Translations under genes and position numbers: made by a program
In this document: piece after piece, positions 1 to 6,692 of the stretch
How the letters are laid out: each line of letters begins with the position of its first letter
Numbering within the stretch: position 1 is the stretch's first letter
Assembly (NCBI GenBank): GCA_031276615.1
Contig: JAISND010000060.1
Coordinates: 1-6,695, forward strand
Reading direction: 5' to 3'
Source: Treponema sp.
GTDB lineage: Bacteria > Spirochaetota > Spirochaetia > Treponematales > Breznakiellaceae
DNA: 6,695 nucleotides
Notes under the pieces: generated by a model
Databases searched by the model: none
Seen by the model: only the letters and a program-made list of their open reading frames with translations
What the model was told of the DNA's origin: nothing

Positions 1-2195
1 CGGAGTTCTTCCAGGTCAAGCATGTTAGCGGCGTACTGCTTTTTCAGCAGATCGGGCGGAAGGAGGGAATCGAATTTACCGTTAAGCGGAATTTCATCGG
101 GAAGGGCCAGGGGCAGGGCCGAGGGAAGGCCGCGGACAATTTCCTTCAGTTCCGCCTGAAACAGCGGCGGGGGCAGGGAAGACACGATGCCGGCGCAAAA
201 ATCGTTTTCCCGCGACAGGGAACGAATCCCCAGGGCTTTGCGGTAATTCTGATCCCGCAAAACGAGGAGAAGCGTCCGCATGCCCCGGCTTCCAAGCCAG
301 GGGAAAACCGCAAAGGAATACGGGCCTTCCGCCCCGGCCGCGGGTTCCGCCGGCGCGCCGGCCGTCCCGCCGGGAATGAAAATGTTTCTGTCAAGGGCGA
401 GTTTTTCCGCGGTTTCCCGCGCCTCCCCAAGGCGCGCCCAGGCCCTTTCGGAAAGGTACGGGTAGCGCGTTCTTTCGCATAACACCATCCGCATGCGCCG
501 CGCCACGGCCGGGTGCAGCTCCGCGCCGCCGCCCCGCCAGACCCGCGCGCTTCCCGCCTCTCCGGGCATCACGGCGATCTCCCGTTCCCGCCGGCGTATG
601 TTCTCCACCTGCCAGAAGCGGCCGCCCAGCACAATGCTGCTCCCCGGAGGCGGAAGGTAATTCACCCTGCCGATCTCGCGCCCGCCGGCAAGCACCCGGT
701 ATTCGGCTTCCTCGGCAAAGACGGCGTAAAAGGAATAGCGGCCGGTGAAGCGTTCCGCGCCCAGGCCGGCGATAAGGTTTGCCTCCGCCGTTCTTTCGAT
801 AATATCGGCCGCGATAAGGCTGTCCAGAAGTGTTCTGAAATCATCTTCACCTATGCGGGCAAAGGGGGGCAGCGACAGAACCCTCCGCGCAAGGGCCGCC
901 GGGCTGTGTTCGCCCAGGGAAACGAGGACGCTCAGGGTCTGGTGGACGAGCAGGCTGTAAGGGAGGGGGGCCTCGAAGCCCTGCTCTATCCACTTTTCCT
1001 TTACATAAAGTTCGATAACCGCGATGGTTTTGACAAGGCCCCAGGGCAGGCCCCGCGGCCCCGGCCTTGCTTCCTCAAGGGACGAAAAATATATCTCGGG
1101 CTTTCCCTTCAGCCGCCCCGAGCGGCCAAGGCGCTGCACAAAGGCCGATACGCTCAAGGGCGCGCCGATCTGCGCGACCCGGTCAAGGCTTCCGATGTCG
1201 ATGCCCATCTCCAGGCTGGCGGTGGCCGCGGCGGTGAGGGGCCCCGGCGATTCCCTGAGCTCCCTTTCCGTTTCGGCGCGGAGACTCGCGGAGACGCTTC
1301 CGTGGTGAATGAAAAAACGATCCTCTCCCCGCCGCGCCGCGGAAATTTCCCTGAGCGACGCGACGGCGTCTTCCGCCTCAAGCCTGCTGTTGGTGAAGAT
1401 GATGCAGCGCCGTCCCCGCACCTGCCGGTACAGGGCTTCCCAGAAGGCGCGGCCTTCGCCCTTTGCGCGCGCGAAGTGATCCAGAAGCATGCTTACCCGC
1501 CGCCGGTCCCCGCCGTCGGCCTCCCGGACAAGCGCTGTGTTAGACGCTATGCATCCTGCCCGGCTGCGTCCGCTTCCCAGGGCTATCCATTCCATTGCCC
1601 TGGTATAATCGCCCAGAGTCGCCGAAAGGCCGACGCGCCGCGGACGGCAGAGGGCGGCTTCCTCTATGCGGGCGAGCTGGCAGAGTATCTGGCTTCCCCG
1701 GTCGCTTCCCATGAAGATGTGGACTTCGTCGACGACCACAAAGAAAAGATCCCCGAACAGGGAACGGATCATTCCGGGAGACCGAAGGAGCAGGGCCTCC
1801 AGGGATTCGGGGCTTATCTGCAAAATCCCGGAGGGCTTTTCCAGCAGCCTTTTCTTGTGGCTGCCGGACACGTCCCCGTGCCAGCGCCAGAGGGGAAGTC
1901 CCGCCTTTTCCGCAAGCGGCGCAAGGCGTTCCGCCTGATCGTTGATGAGCGCCTTGAGGGGGCTGATGTAGAGGACGCCCACGGACCGGGGCTTCATTTC
2001 GCTTAACAGCGAGATAACCGGAAAGAAGCAGGCTTCGGTTTTGCCCGAAGCGGTTCCCGCCGCGATGATGAGGTGCCGGTCGCCGTCGAGAATCTCGGCG
2101 ATGGCGGCCTCCTGGATGCGGCGCAGCGCGGTCCATTTCTTTTCGTAGATGTACTCCCTGACAAAGGGCGCAAGCCGGGAAAAAACGCTTTCCAT
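1..2195 (-). CDS. Lhr/BrxHI-like superfamily II DEVH-box helicase (3' end outside window)
   Basis: ATP-dependent nucleic-acid helicase or translocase, cytoplasmic. The frame stays open for 731 codons from the ATG at 2195 to the window edge, so the C-terminus is missing. Motifs visible in order: Q-like region near residues 21-31; Walker A AAGTASGKT at 45-53 followed by EA, a variant typical of Lhr/BrxHI-like helicases; motif Ia YISPLKAL (76-83); motif Ib QISPESLEALL (126-136); Walker B/motif II VVVDEVHIF (153-161); motif III LSATLGD (190-196); motif IV IIFTNSR (265-271); motif V with MGIDIG (330-335); motif VI QRLGRSGR (354-361). After the two RecA lobes come a winged-helix-like stretch (about 410-475) and an Lhr-type beta-barrel (about 486-572: Y..YAVFAEE, IGRVNYLPPPGSSIVLGGRFWQV). 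All catalytic residues are present, so it should be active. The start is firm: the codon directly before the ATG is an in-frame TGA. It lies 37 bases after the BrxD-like gene, as BrxHI often follows BrxD in BREX type 2 loci. Other Lhr-family repair helicases are the alternative; the context favours BrxHI. Confidence 0.93.
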   Translation of the reverse strand, partial: MESVFSRLAPFVREYIYEKKWTALRRIQEAAIAEILDGDRHLIIAAGTASGKTEACFFPVISLLSEMKPRSVGVLYISPLKALINDQAERLAPLAEKAGLPLWRWHGDVSGSHKKRLLEKPSGILQISPESLEALLLRSPGMIRSLFGDLFFVVVDEVHIFMGSDRGSQILCQLARIEEAALCRPRRVGLSATLGDYTRAMEWIALGSGRSRAGCIASNTALVREADGGDRRRVSMLLDHFARAKGEGRAFWEALYRQVRGRRCIIFTNSRLEAEDAVASLREISAARRGEDRFFIHHGSVSASLRAETERELRESPGPLTAAATASLEMGIDIGSLDRVAQIGAPLSVSAFVQRLGRSGRLKGKPEIYFSSLEEARPGPRGLPWGLVKTIAVIELYVKEKWIEQGFEAPLPYSLLVHQTLSVLVSLGEHSPAALARRVLSLPPFARIGEDDFRTLLDSLIAADIIERTAEANLIAGLGAERFTGRYSFYAVFAEEAEYRVLAGGREIGRVNYLPPPGSSIVLGGRFWQVENIRRREREIAVMPGEAGSARVWRGGGAELHPAVARRMRMVLCERTRYPYLSERAWARLGEARETAEKLALDRNIFIPGGTAGAPAEPAAGAEGPYSFAVFPWLGSRGMRTLLLVLRDQNYRKALGIRSLSRENDFCAGIVSSLPPPLFQAELKEIVRGLPSALPLALPDEIPLNGKFDSLLPPDLLKKQYAANMLDLEEL

Positions 2196-2203
2196 TCAGC
2201 GCA

Positions 2204-2226
2204 CCCTGCCGGACGCGGCGGCAGGG
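2204..2226 (-). promoter_or_regulatory. GC-rich hairpin over the helicase ribosome binding site
   Basis: A perfect 8-base inverted repeat, CCCTGCCG (2226-2219 on the minus strand) and CGGCAGGG (2211-2204), is separated by a 7-base loop CCGCGTC. It fills most of the 37-base gap between the ATPase and helicase genes. The best SD candidate for the helicase, AGGG at 2207-2204, is eight bases before the ATG and lies wholly in the 3' arm of the stem, so folding would hide it. There is no U-run after the stem, so it is not a typical intrinsic terminator. A regulatory effect on helicase translation is inference. Confidence 0.55.
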
Positions 2227-2232
2227 CCGGCC

Positions 2233-3537
2233 CTATACTTCGAATTCCGCGTAGTTTTCACCGGCGGTAAAACCCTTCACGGTAAAGCCGTCACGGTAAA
2301 CCAGGGTATCGAAATCGGTTTCCCCGTTTTCACGGAGTATGTTGAGGAGGCCGATGAAGTCGCGGCATATCTCCCTGGGCGTGATGAATTCTTCGGCGCC
2401 GGGAACCGAAAAGGCAAGATCCATAAAGGCCGAAAGCTCCCGCCTGCCAAGCTCCGGTTCGTAGCCGTAGTGGCCGGCGTGGATGTCGCGGATCCGTTCA
2501 AGAAGGACGTATATTTCCTCGCGGCTGAGCCGCGTCAGGCGCAATACGGGGCTGCCGAAATCGGCGTAGCCCTCGCGGACGAAACGGCTGTCGGCGAGCC
2601 TGGATCTCAGGGCGGGGTAGCTGAAAAGCCCGCGCCGCTCGTCTTCGATGAACCGGGGAGTTCCCGCCATGTAGATGCCCAGGCCCTCCGTTCTTCCCTG
2701 TATGACATCGTTAAACATGGCAAGGATTTTTTCGTAGTTGTTTTCGCGGGACTGGCGGCTGACGATCTTGTAAAGGCTCACACATTCATCGACAAAGAGA
2801 AGGAAGCCCCGGTAACCTATCCGCGAGCCGAACGCGGCAAGGACCTTGAGGTACTCGTACCAGTTTTCATTGCCGATGATCTCCCCGACCGGGAGCAGGC
2901 TTTTGGCTTCCGCCCTGGTTGCGTACTCGCCGCGCAGCCATCTGAGGGCCGCGTGTTTTTTTTCATCGTCCCCTTCGGTATAGGCCCGGTAGTAGGCGCT
3001 GATAACCGCGGCAAAATCAAAGCCGTGGGCATAGTCCTCCATTTTGGAGACGGTTTCAAAAATCCGGCTTTCAAGGCGGGGAAGAAATTCTTCGTCCGCG
3101 GGCGAAGAGCCGCCGCCTGCCAGTTCCATTTTCACCGAGTTGATCCACTTTTGAAGTACCGCCTCAAGGGCGCCGCCTTCGGGACGCAGTTTGGTGGAAA
3201 GCCGGGATACCAGCTCCCGGTAGGTTTCAAGCCCCGCCCGCCTTGATCCGGTGAAGCGCTTCTCGGGGGAAAGGTCGGCGTCGGCCACAAGGAAATCGTT
3301 TTCCATCGCGTAATTTCGCAGGGCCTGGAGGAAGAAAGTCTTGCCGCTGCCGTAGGGCCCCGAGACAAAGCGGAAACTCGCGGCGCCCTGTTCCATGTTT
3401 TCAAGGTCTTTGAGTACGGTTTCGATTTCGTGCCGCCGTCCTACGGCGATGTATTCAAGTCCTGTCCGGGGCGCTACCCCCGCCGAAAGCGAGTTAAGAA
3501 TTGCGGCGCTGATCCGCTTTGGAACGGGAACCTTCAT
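2233..3537 (-). CDS. BrxD-like P-loop ATPase (DUF2791, BREX ATP-binding family)
   Basis: Complete 434-residue cytoplasmic ATPase of the AAA/STAND-like DUF2791 family, whose members include BrxD of BREX type 2. The N-terminus carries the family hallmark AGVAPRTGLEYIAVGR (19-34). Walker A is GPYGSGKT (60-67, Lys66), then FFLQALRN (68-75) and the family segment VADADLSPEKR (84-94). GLETYRELVSRLSTKLRPEGG (split here as 102-121 and on) is also characteristic. Walker B is GFLLFVDE (244-251, Asp250 and Glu251). A sensor-1-like strand is GIYMAGTPRF (287-296), and R311/R313 in ALRSRLAD are arginine-finger or sensor candidates. The C-terminal part (about 335-410) is helical with a TPREICRDF segment, as in the family. 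Length is normal. The start is supported by the family N-terminus and by GGGAGG just upstream. It overlaps the Ter-domain gene by four bases and precedes the helicase, so the three are probably co-translated. The family's precise biochemical role is not well defined; a loader or switch for the helicase is inference. Confidence 0.94.
   Translation of the reverse strand: MKVPVPKRISAAILNSLSAGVAPRTGLEYIAVGRRHEIETVLKDLENMEQGAASFRFVSGPYGSGKTFFLQALRNYAMENDFLVADADLSPEKRFTGSRRAGLETYRELVSRLSTKLRPEGGALEAVLQKWINSVKMELAGGGSSPADEEFLPRLESRIFETVSKMEDYAHGFDFAAVISAYYRAYTEGDDEKKHAALRWLRGEYATRAEAKSLLPVGEIIGNENWYEYLKVLAAFGSRIGYRGFLLFVDECVSLYKIVSRQSRENNYEKILAMFNDVIQGRTEGLGIYMAGTPRFIEDERRGLFSYPALRSRLADSRFVREGYADFGSPVLRLTRLSREEIYVLLERIRDIHAGHYGYEPELGRRELSAFMDLAFSVPGAEEFITPREICRDFIGLLNILRENGETDFDTLVYRDGFTVKGFTAGENYAEFEV
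2956..2963 (-). repeat. A8 homopolymer inside the ATPase gene
   Basis: Eight consecutive A on the minus strand, read in frame as GAA AAA AAA (within DDEKKH, residues 190-195). It is a candidate site for polymerase slippage, but the gene is in frame in this copy. Confidence 0.5.
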
Positions 3538-3546
3538 ATTCCTCCC
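3534..3546 (-). promoter_or_regulatory. Shine-Dalgarno and ATGA stop-start overlap between the Ter-domain and ATPase genes
   Basis: On the minus strand the sequence reads GGGAGG, AAT, then ATGA. The ATG (3537-3535) starts the ATPase gene and the TGA (3536-3534) ends the Ter-domain gene. The SD-like GGGAGG lies inside the last codons of the Ter gene. Its spacing of three bases to the ATG is short, which fits a start served mainly by terminating ribosomes (translational coupling). Confidence 0.8.
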
Positions 3547-6500
3547 AAAAGTTTTTTAACTTCTTCCCTGTATTCTGGCTGAATTGAGGGCGCTTCGTCC
3601 ACAGTATCGACAAGAAGATCCCCGAAAATTTCAAGAAAACCGGCGTTTATCCGGTCGATGACAAGTTCCGGCATGGTATTGCCCGCCCGCGCAAGGGCGG
3701 CAAGGCGCCGCGTCAGATCCGCGCCGTTTTCCGGCGCTTCCGCGACAAGGGCAAGAGCCGCGCGGCAGGTGTCGTCGAGGTTTTCAAGGAAACTCCGCAG
3801 CGTTGATTTTGACGGCAGCCGGGGTTTCGCGCCGGCCGGTTTCGGAATGCCCGCCCGCGTTCCGCCGCCGGTTTTGTCCCGCTTCGCGGCGGCGGTTCCT
3901 TCCCCGCCGTCCGGGCGGGGGACTTCGGGGAGGGGCGCGTCCGGCGGCCTCAGCAGTTTCAGCACCGCGTCGGAATCGGCGCGGAGACGTTCCAGGGCGG
4001 CCTCGCTCAGCCCGGCGGGGGGCAGGGGCGGAACCGGGGAAGGATTGTATTCTTCGGTGTCCGCCGGCGCCGGGAGGCCCCGCCGTCCGGAATCCGCCGG
4101 CCCCCTGCCGGCCGCGGGGACAGACGCCCTGTCTTCGAAGTCGAGCGCCCTGCAGGCAAGTTCCTTCCATACCTCGTGGATGGCCGGCGCCCCGCGTTTC
4201 AGCTCCAGGCCTTTTTTGATTTTGAAGCGGTATTCGGCATAACGGTACAGATCCTCAAGGAAGGAAAGAAAGGGACCGCTCTTTGAGAAGCGCATGCCCT
4301 CAATCGTATAGGAAGATTTTCCCGCGCCGTCCATGCCGGGGAAGGCTTCAACCGTTTCGGCCGCGGGCGCCGGCGGAAAGAAAAATTCAAAAAGCCTCAG
4401 CCGGAACCTCTCCCGGAGGAATCGGTCGATCCCGTTAAGCGCAATTTCAAAATCACGCAGAAAGGGTTTGTCAGGCAGCAGCGGTTTGACATCGCCGAAT
4501 TCGATACTGTTGTTTTCGGCGATAAAACGCCGGCGGTAGTAGAGGTCCATGAGAAAGGGAACCCCGCTTTCCCGCGCCCGGGCGAGCAGAGGTTCAAGCG
4601 CCCCGGTGTCCGTTTCATAGACGCAGGCGAAATCGAAAATCCAGCGCGGAAGGAAGGAGACGGCCGATTCCGGTATCTCCCGGTAGGCTTCCCAGAGCCT
4701 GACGAGTTCCCGGAAATTCTCCGGCGCCCCTTCCCCCGCGCCGGTAAAGAGGCAGAGTTCCCGCGCGTAGATCCGTATGTAAGCCCCGGCGGTTTTAAGG
4801 ATATTTCCCCTGCGGAATTCCCCGCGCCAGTGCAGAAAAAACGCCCTTTCCTCCCCGTCCATGCGCCCGAAGTCCAGGCCTCCCCTGGGAAGTCTGGGCG
4901 GGACAAAGGGCGCGGGCGGCCCCTCTGCCCCGAAGAAGGCAAGCTCGGAGTAAAGGGAAGGCCCGGAGAGTCCGGCGAATTTCGATTCGACCGTTACGCG
5001 AAATTCATCGGCGGGGATCGGGCGGGAATTTTCCGCGCCGTCCCCCGCGGGGCGGCGGATACGGGGCCGGGGGAATTCAAACAGGGGCAGGGCCAGGGTT
5101 TTTTTTATTTCCCGGATAAGGTATTGTTCCATGCCGGATTCCCTGACGCCAAAGAGGGCGCGGACGGCCGCGGCGCTCTTTGCGCGTAACAGTTCCCCGG
5201 CATCGGAAAATATTCCCAGGACAATATCCGCCCCGATGCTTTTGATCTCCGAAAGGAGCGCCTCCCCGGAGCTGTTCTTCCCTTCGTCCTGTAGCGCTTC
5301 CTCCGGTTCGACAAGCGCGAGTACCCGGGGGGCGCTTTTTTCCGCCGGGCCGAAGGGGAGATCGCCGTAAAAGGCGAGCCGCAGCGCCGCGCCCCTGTTT
5401 TCGCCGCGCGCGCCCGGCAGGACAGGCGGCGGTTTCAGCGCTTCAAGTTCGCCCGCCCGGGGGCAGAGGTAGAGTTCCCAGTAGCGTTTTTCCATGAGAA
5501 CAAGGACGCCGCCGTCCGCGCCCCGCGCGTCCGTTTCCCGTCCCGCACCTTCCGCCGCGCCGGAACAGGCCGCGGAAAGCCGCGCAAACCAGGCCGCGAG
5601 AAAAGCCGCCTGTTCCCGGTGACCCGGGGCAATGACCCCGCCCGACAAGCCCCAGGTTCGCAGAAATTCCAGGTGGCCGCAAAAAACGCTTTCCCCTTCG
5701 GCGCGCCCGATCCACATGCTCATGTCCGCCTCAAGGCCGCCGAAGAAACCGGCGAAACGCCCGCCCCCCCGCCGGAGCAGTTCATCGGGCTTCAGCCGGA
5801 TCTTTTCAAGGGGCCTGCCCCCCGCGTAAAAGCCCAGGGGGAAAAGCCCGATTGCCTCAAGGTCGCCGCGCCGCGCCCAGCGCCGGTCAAGGAGCAGGTA
5901 TTCCCTGTCCATGCGCAGGGAAACTTCTTTCGCGGAGTAACGGCGTCCCCCGGAAGAGACAAGCGGCAGGGCCCGGGCCGCTCCGGCGCTGCCCCGTTTT
6001 TCCGCGAAGGCGCCGAGTATGAGTGAAAGCCCGCGGCCTTTGACAAAGACCGATTCTTCCGCCAGGAGCCGCCTGATCTTCTCCCCGCCGAATTGCCAGA
6101 CAAGCCGCGCCCAGGTATCGGCAAAGCGCGGGATGTCCTCGCCCCGCAGCAAAAACCGGCCGGGAACTTTGGCCGAATTTCCGGAAGGGATGCCGTAAGT
6201 TCCGGTCAATTCTTTCAGCGTCCTGTCATCGATTATTTCGTAGATGGTATTTTGAAAATAGCGGTGATGGGGGAGGCTGGCAAGGGGCTGCCAGCCAGCC
6301 TCGCCGGTTTTGCGTATTTCGATGAGGACAGGCCCCGCTCCGGGAAAATCCGCCGGAGCTCCCGCGCCTCCGGCCGGATCCTCCGGAAGGACAAGCTCCA
6401 TGATCCGCTCTCCGTTTCCGGCAAGGCGCGGCCCTTTTTTTATCAGCGGATTTGGCCCGCGGTTGACAAGACGCAGGAGGGCGCGCCCCCCGATCTCGCC

Positions 6501-6692
6501 CTCCGCAAGGGCCGCCACGTTTTCGCTGCCTTCCCCGCCGCCGGGCAGCCGGTAGATTTTGTCTCCCCGGCGGAAGCGCCCCCCGCCCAGGTCCTCCGCT
6601 CCCCGGGGAATCCGCCGCTCAAAAACGCCCTCCCGGTATTCAAGGGTGAAAAAGGGAAAATCAAGAATGACATCGTTCTTTTCAGTCCCCAT
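3534..6692 (-). CDS. TerB-N/TerB-C domain protein with divergent SNF2-like N-terminal half
   Basis: Large cytoplasmic protein, 1052 residues from the ATG at 6692. Only three bases lie upstream and the codon before is CCT, so the true start could be outside the window. No signal peptide or membrane segment is visible. Residues 1-140 are beta-rich and unrecognised. Residues about 340-512 look like a decayed SNF2 ATPase lobe: WGLSGGVIAPGHREQAAFL sits where these enzymes have a GGxLADxMGLGKT motif, followed by VLVLMEKRYW (396-405) and ADIVLGIFSD (488-497), with no Walker lysine and no DEAH box. TerB-N spans about 565-850: RMDGEERAFFLHWRGEFRRGN (within 610-630), then AYIRIYARELCLF (637-649), LVRLWEAYREIP (663-674), LPRWIFDF (681-688), FEIALNGIDRFL (748-759), LEDLYRYAEYRFK (812-824). 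TerB-C covers about 895-1050, ending with MPELVIDRINAGF and IFGDLLVDT. A Pro/Ala/Gly-rich linker (851-894) replaces the TerB core. The Ter domain calls are from pattern memory and are strong; the SNF2 relic is tentative. Likely scaffold or sensor of the module. Confidence 0.85.
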   Translation of the reverse strand: MGTEKNDVILDFPFFTLEYREGVFERRIPRGAEDLGGGRFRRGDKIYRLPGGGEGSENVAALAEGEIGGRALLRLVNRGPNPLIKKGPRLAGNGERIMELVLPEDPAGGAGAPADFPGAGPVLIEIRKTGEAGWQPLASLPHHRYFQNTIYEIIDDRTLKELTGTYGIPSGNSAKVPGRFLLRGEDIPRFADTWARLVWQFGGEKIRRLLAEESVFVKGRGLSLILGAFAEKRGSAGAARALPLVSSGGRRYSAKEVSLRMDREYLLLDRRWARRGDLEAIGLFPLGFYAGGRPLEKIRLKPDELLRRGGGRFAGFFGGLEADMSMWIGRAEGESVFCGHLEFLRTWGLSGGVIAPGHREQAAFLAAWFARLSAACSGAAEGAGRETDARGADGGVLVLMEKRYWELYLCPRAGELEALKPPPVLPGARGENRGAALRLAFYGDLPFGPAEKSAPRVLALVEPEEALQDEGKNSSGEALLSEIKSIGADIVLGIFSDAGELLRAKSAAAVRALFGVRESGMEQYLIREIKKTLALPLFEFPRPRIRRPAGDGAENSRPIPADEFRVTVESKFAGLSGPSLYSELAFFGAEGPPAPFVPPRLPRGGLDFGRMDGEERAFFLHWRGEFRRGNILKTAGAYIRIYARELCLFTGAGEGAPENFRELVRLWEAYREIPESAVSFLPRWIFDFACVYETDTGALEPLLARARESGVPFLMDLYYRRRFIAENNSIEFGDVKPLLPDKPFLRDFEIALNGIDRFLRERFRLRLFEFFFPPAPAAETVEAFPGMDGAGKSSYTIEGMRFSKSGPFLSFLEDLYRYAEYRFKIKKGLELKRGAPAIHEVWKELACRALDFEDRASVPAAGRGPADSGRRGLPAPADTEEYNPSPVPPLPPAGLSEAALERLRADSDAVLKLLRPPDAPLPEVPRPDGGEGTAAAKRDKTGGGTRAGIPKPAGAKPRLPSKSTLRSFLENLDDTCRAALALVAEAPENGADLTRRLAALARAGNTMPELVIDRINAGFLEIFGDLLVDTVDEAPSIQPEYREEVKKLLGGI
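3543..4010 (-). other. TerB-C domain region
   Basis: Encodes residues about 895-1050. It starts with a helix SEAALERLRADSDAVLKLL, then a Pro/Gly/Lys-rich insert (about 915-962) without clear structure, then LRSFLENLDDTCRAALALV and the terminal signature 'MPELVIDRIN' plus 'IFGDLLVDT' and 'IQPEYREEVKKLL'. That last block matches the usual end of TerB-C proteins. The acidic residues in it (D1013, D1025, D1029) are candidate metal ligands, by analogy with the metal-binding role proposed for Ter domains. Confidence 0.75.
4143..5000 (-). other. TerB-N domain region
   Basis: Encodes residues about 565-850 of the large protein. The diagnostic pattern is an 'M..EE..FFLHWR..FRRG' segment, followed by a Tyr-rich helix with 'YIRIYARELCLF', a 'LVRLWEAYR' helix and a 'LPRWIFDF' helix. 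This is the order seen in TerB-N domains that precede TerB/TerB-C. The second half (residues 745-825) contains the 'FEIALNGIDRFL' and 'LEDLYRYAEYRFK' helices typical of the same protein family. Function of the domain is unknown; it is associated with Ter-type stress and DNA-processing neighbourhoods. Boundaries are approximate. Confidence 0.8.
5099..5106 (-). repeat. A8 homopolymer inside the Ter-domain gene
   Basis: Eight consecutive A on the minus strand, read in frame as ATA AAA AAA ACC (within REIKKTLAL, around residues 527-535), between the SNF2-like half and the TerB-N half. The gene is in frame in this copy. A 7-base run also occurs near 6435-6441 in the same gene. Confidence 0.5.

Noticed and set aside
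513..2006. 497-codon open frame on the plus strand opposite the helicase
   Set aside because: It is in exact codon-to-codon antisense register with the helicase, so its stops would need TTA, CTA or TCA codons in the helicase, which are rare here. TTA leucine codons bound it on both sides. Its product is rich in Pro/Arg/Gly with no recognisable domain.
1540..2136. 198-codon minus-strand frame overlapping the helicase
   Set aside because: Out-of-frame reading of the helicase's motif I to III region; its product is Arg/Pro-rich, and the true frame carries all helicase motifs.
2204..2226. Intrinsic transcription terminator between the ATPase and helicase genes
   Set aside because: The stem is GC-rich, but on the minus strand it is followed by TGCGCTGAATG and not by a U-run.
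2149..3246. 365-codon open frame on the plus strand opposite the BrxD-like gene
   Set aside because: Same antisense register effect. The minus-strand frame has a full set of DUF2791 motifs, and the plus-strand product resembles nothing known.
3549..3556. Programmed frameshift at the A-run near the end of the Ter gene (GTT AAA AAA CTT)
   Set aside because: The run is not in the standard X XXY YYZ phase, the zero frame gives the normal TerB-C end, and the next gene has its own start, so no frameshift is needed.
3658..4242. 194-codon plus-strand frame and nested Arg/Ala/Pro-rich frames
   Set aside because: Shadow of the GC-rich linker and TerB-C coding region; low-complexity product without a convincing ribosome binding site.
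5157..5675. Calling the N-terminal half of the Ter protein an active SNF2 helicase
   Set aside because: No Walker A lysine, no DEAH-type motif and no second-lobe arginine motifs can be found; at most it is a decayed lobe.
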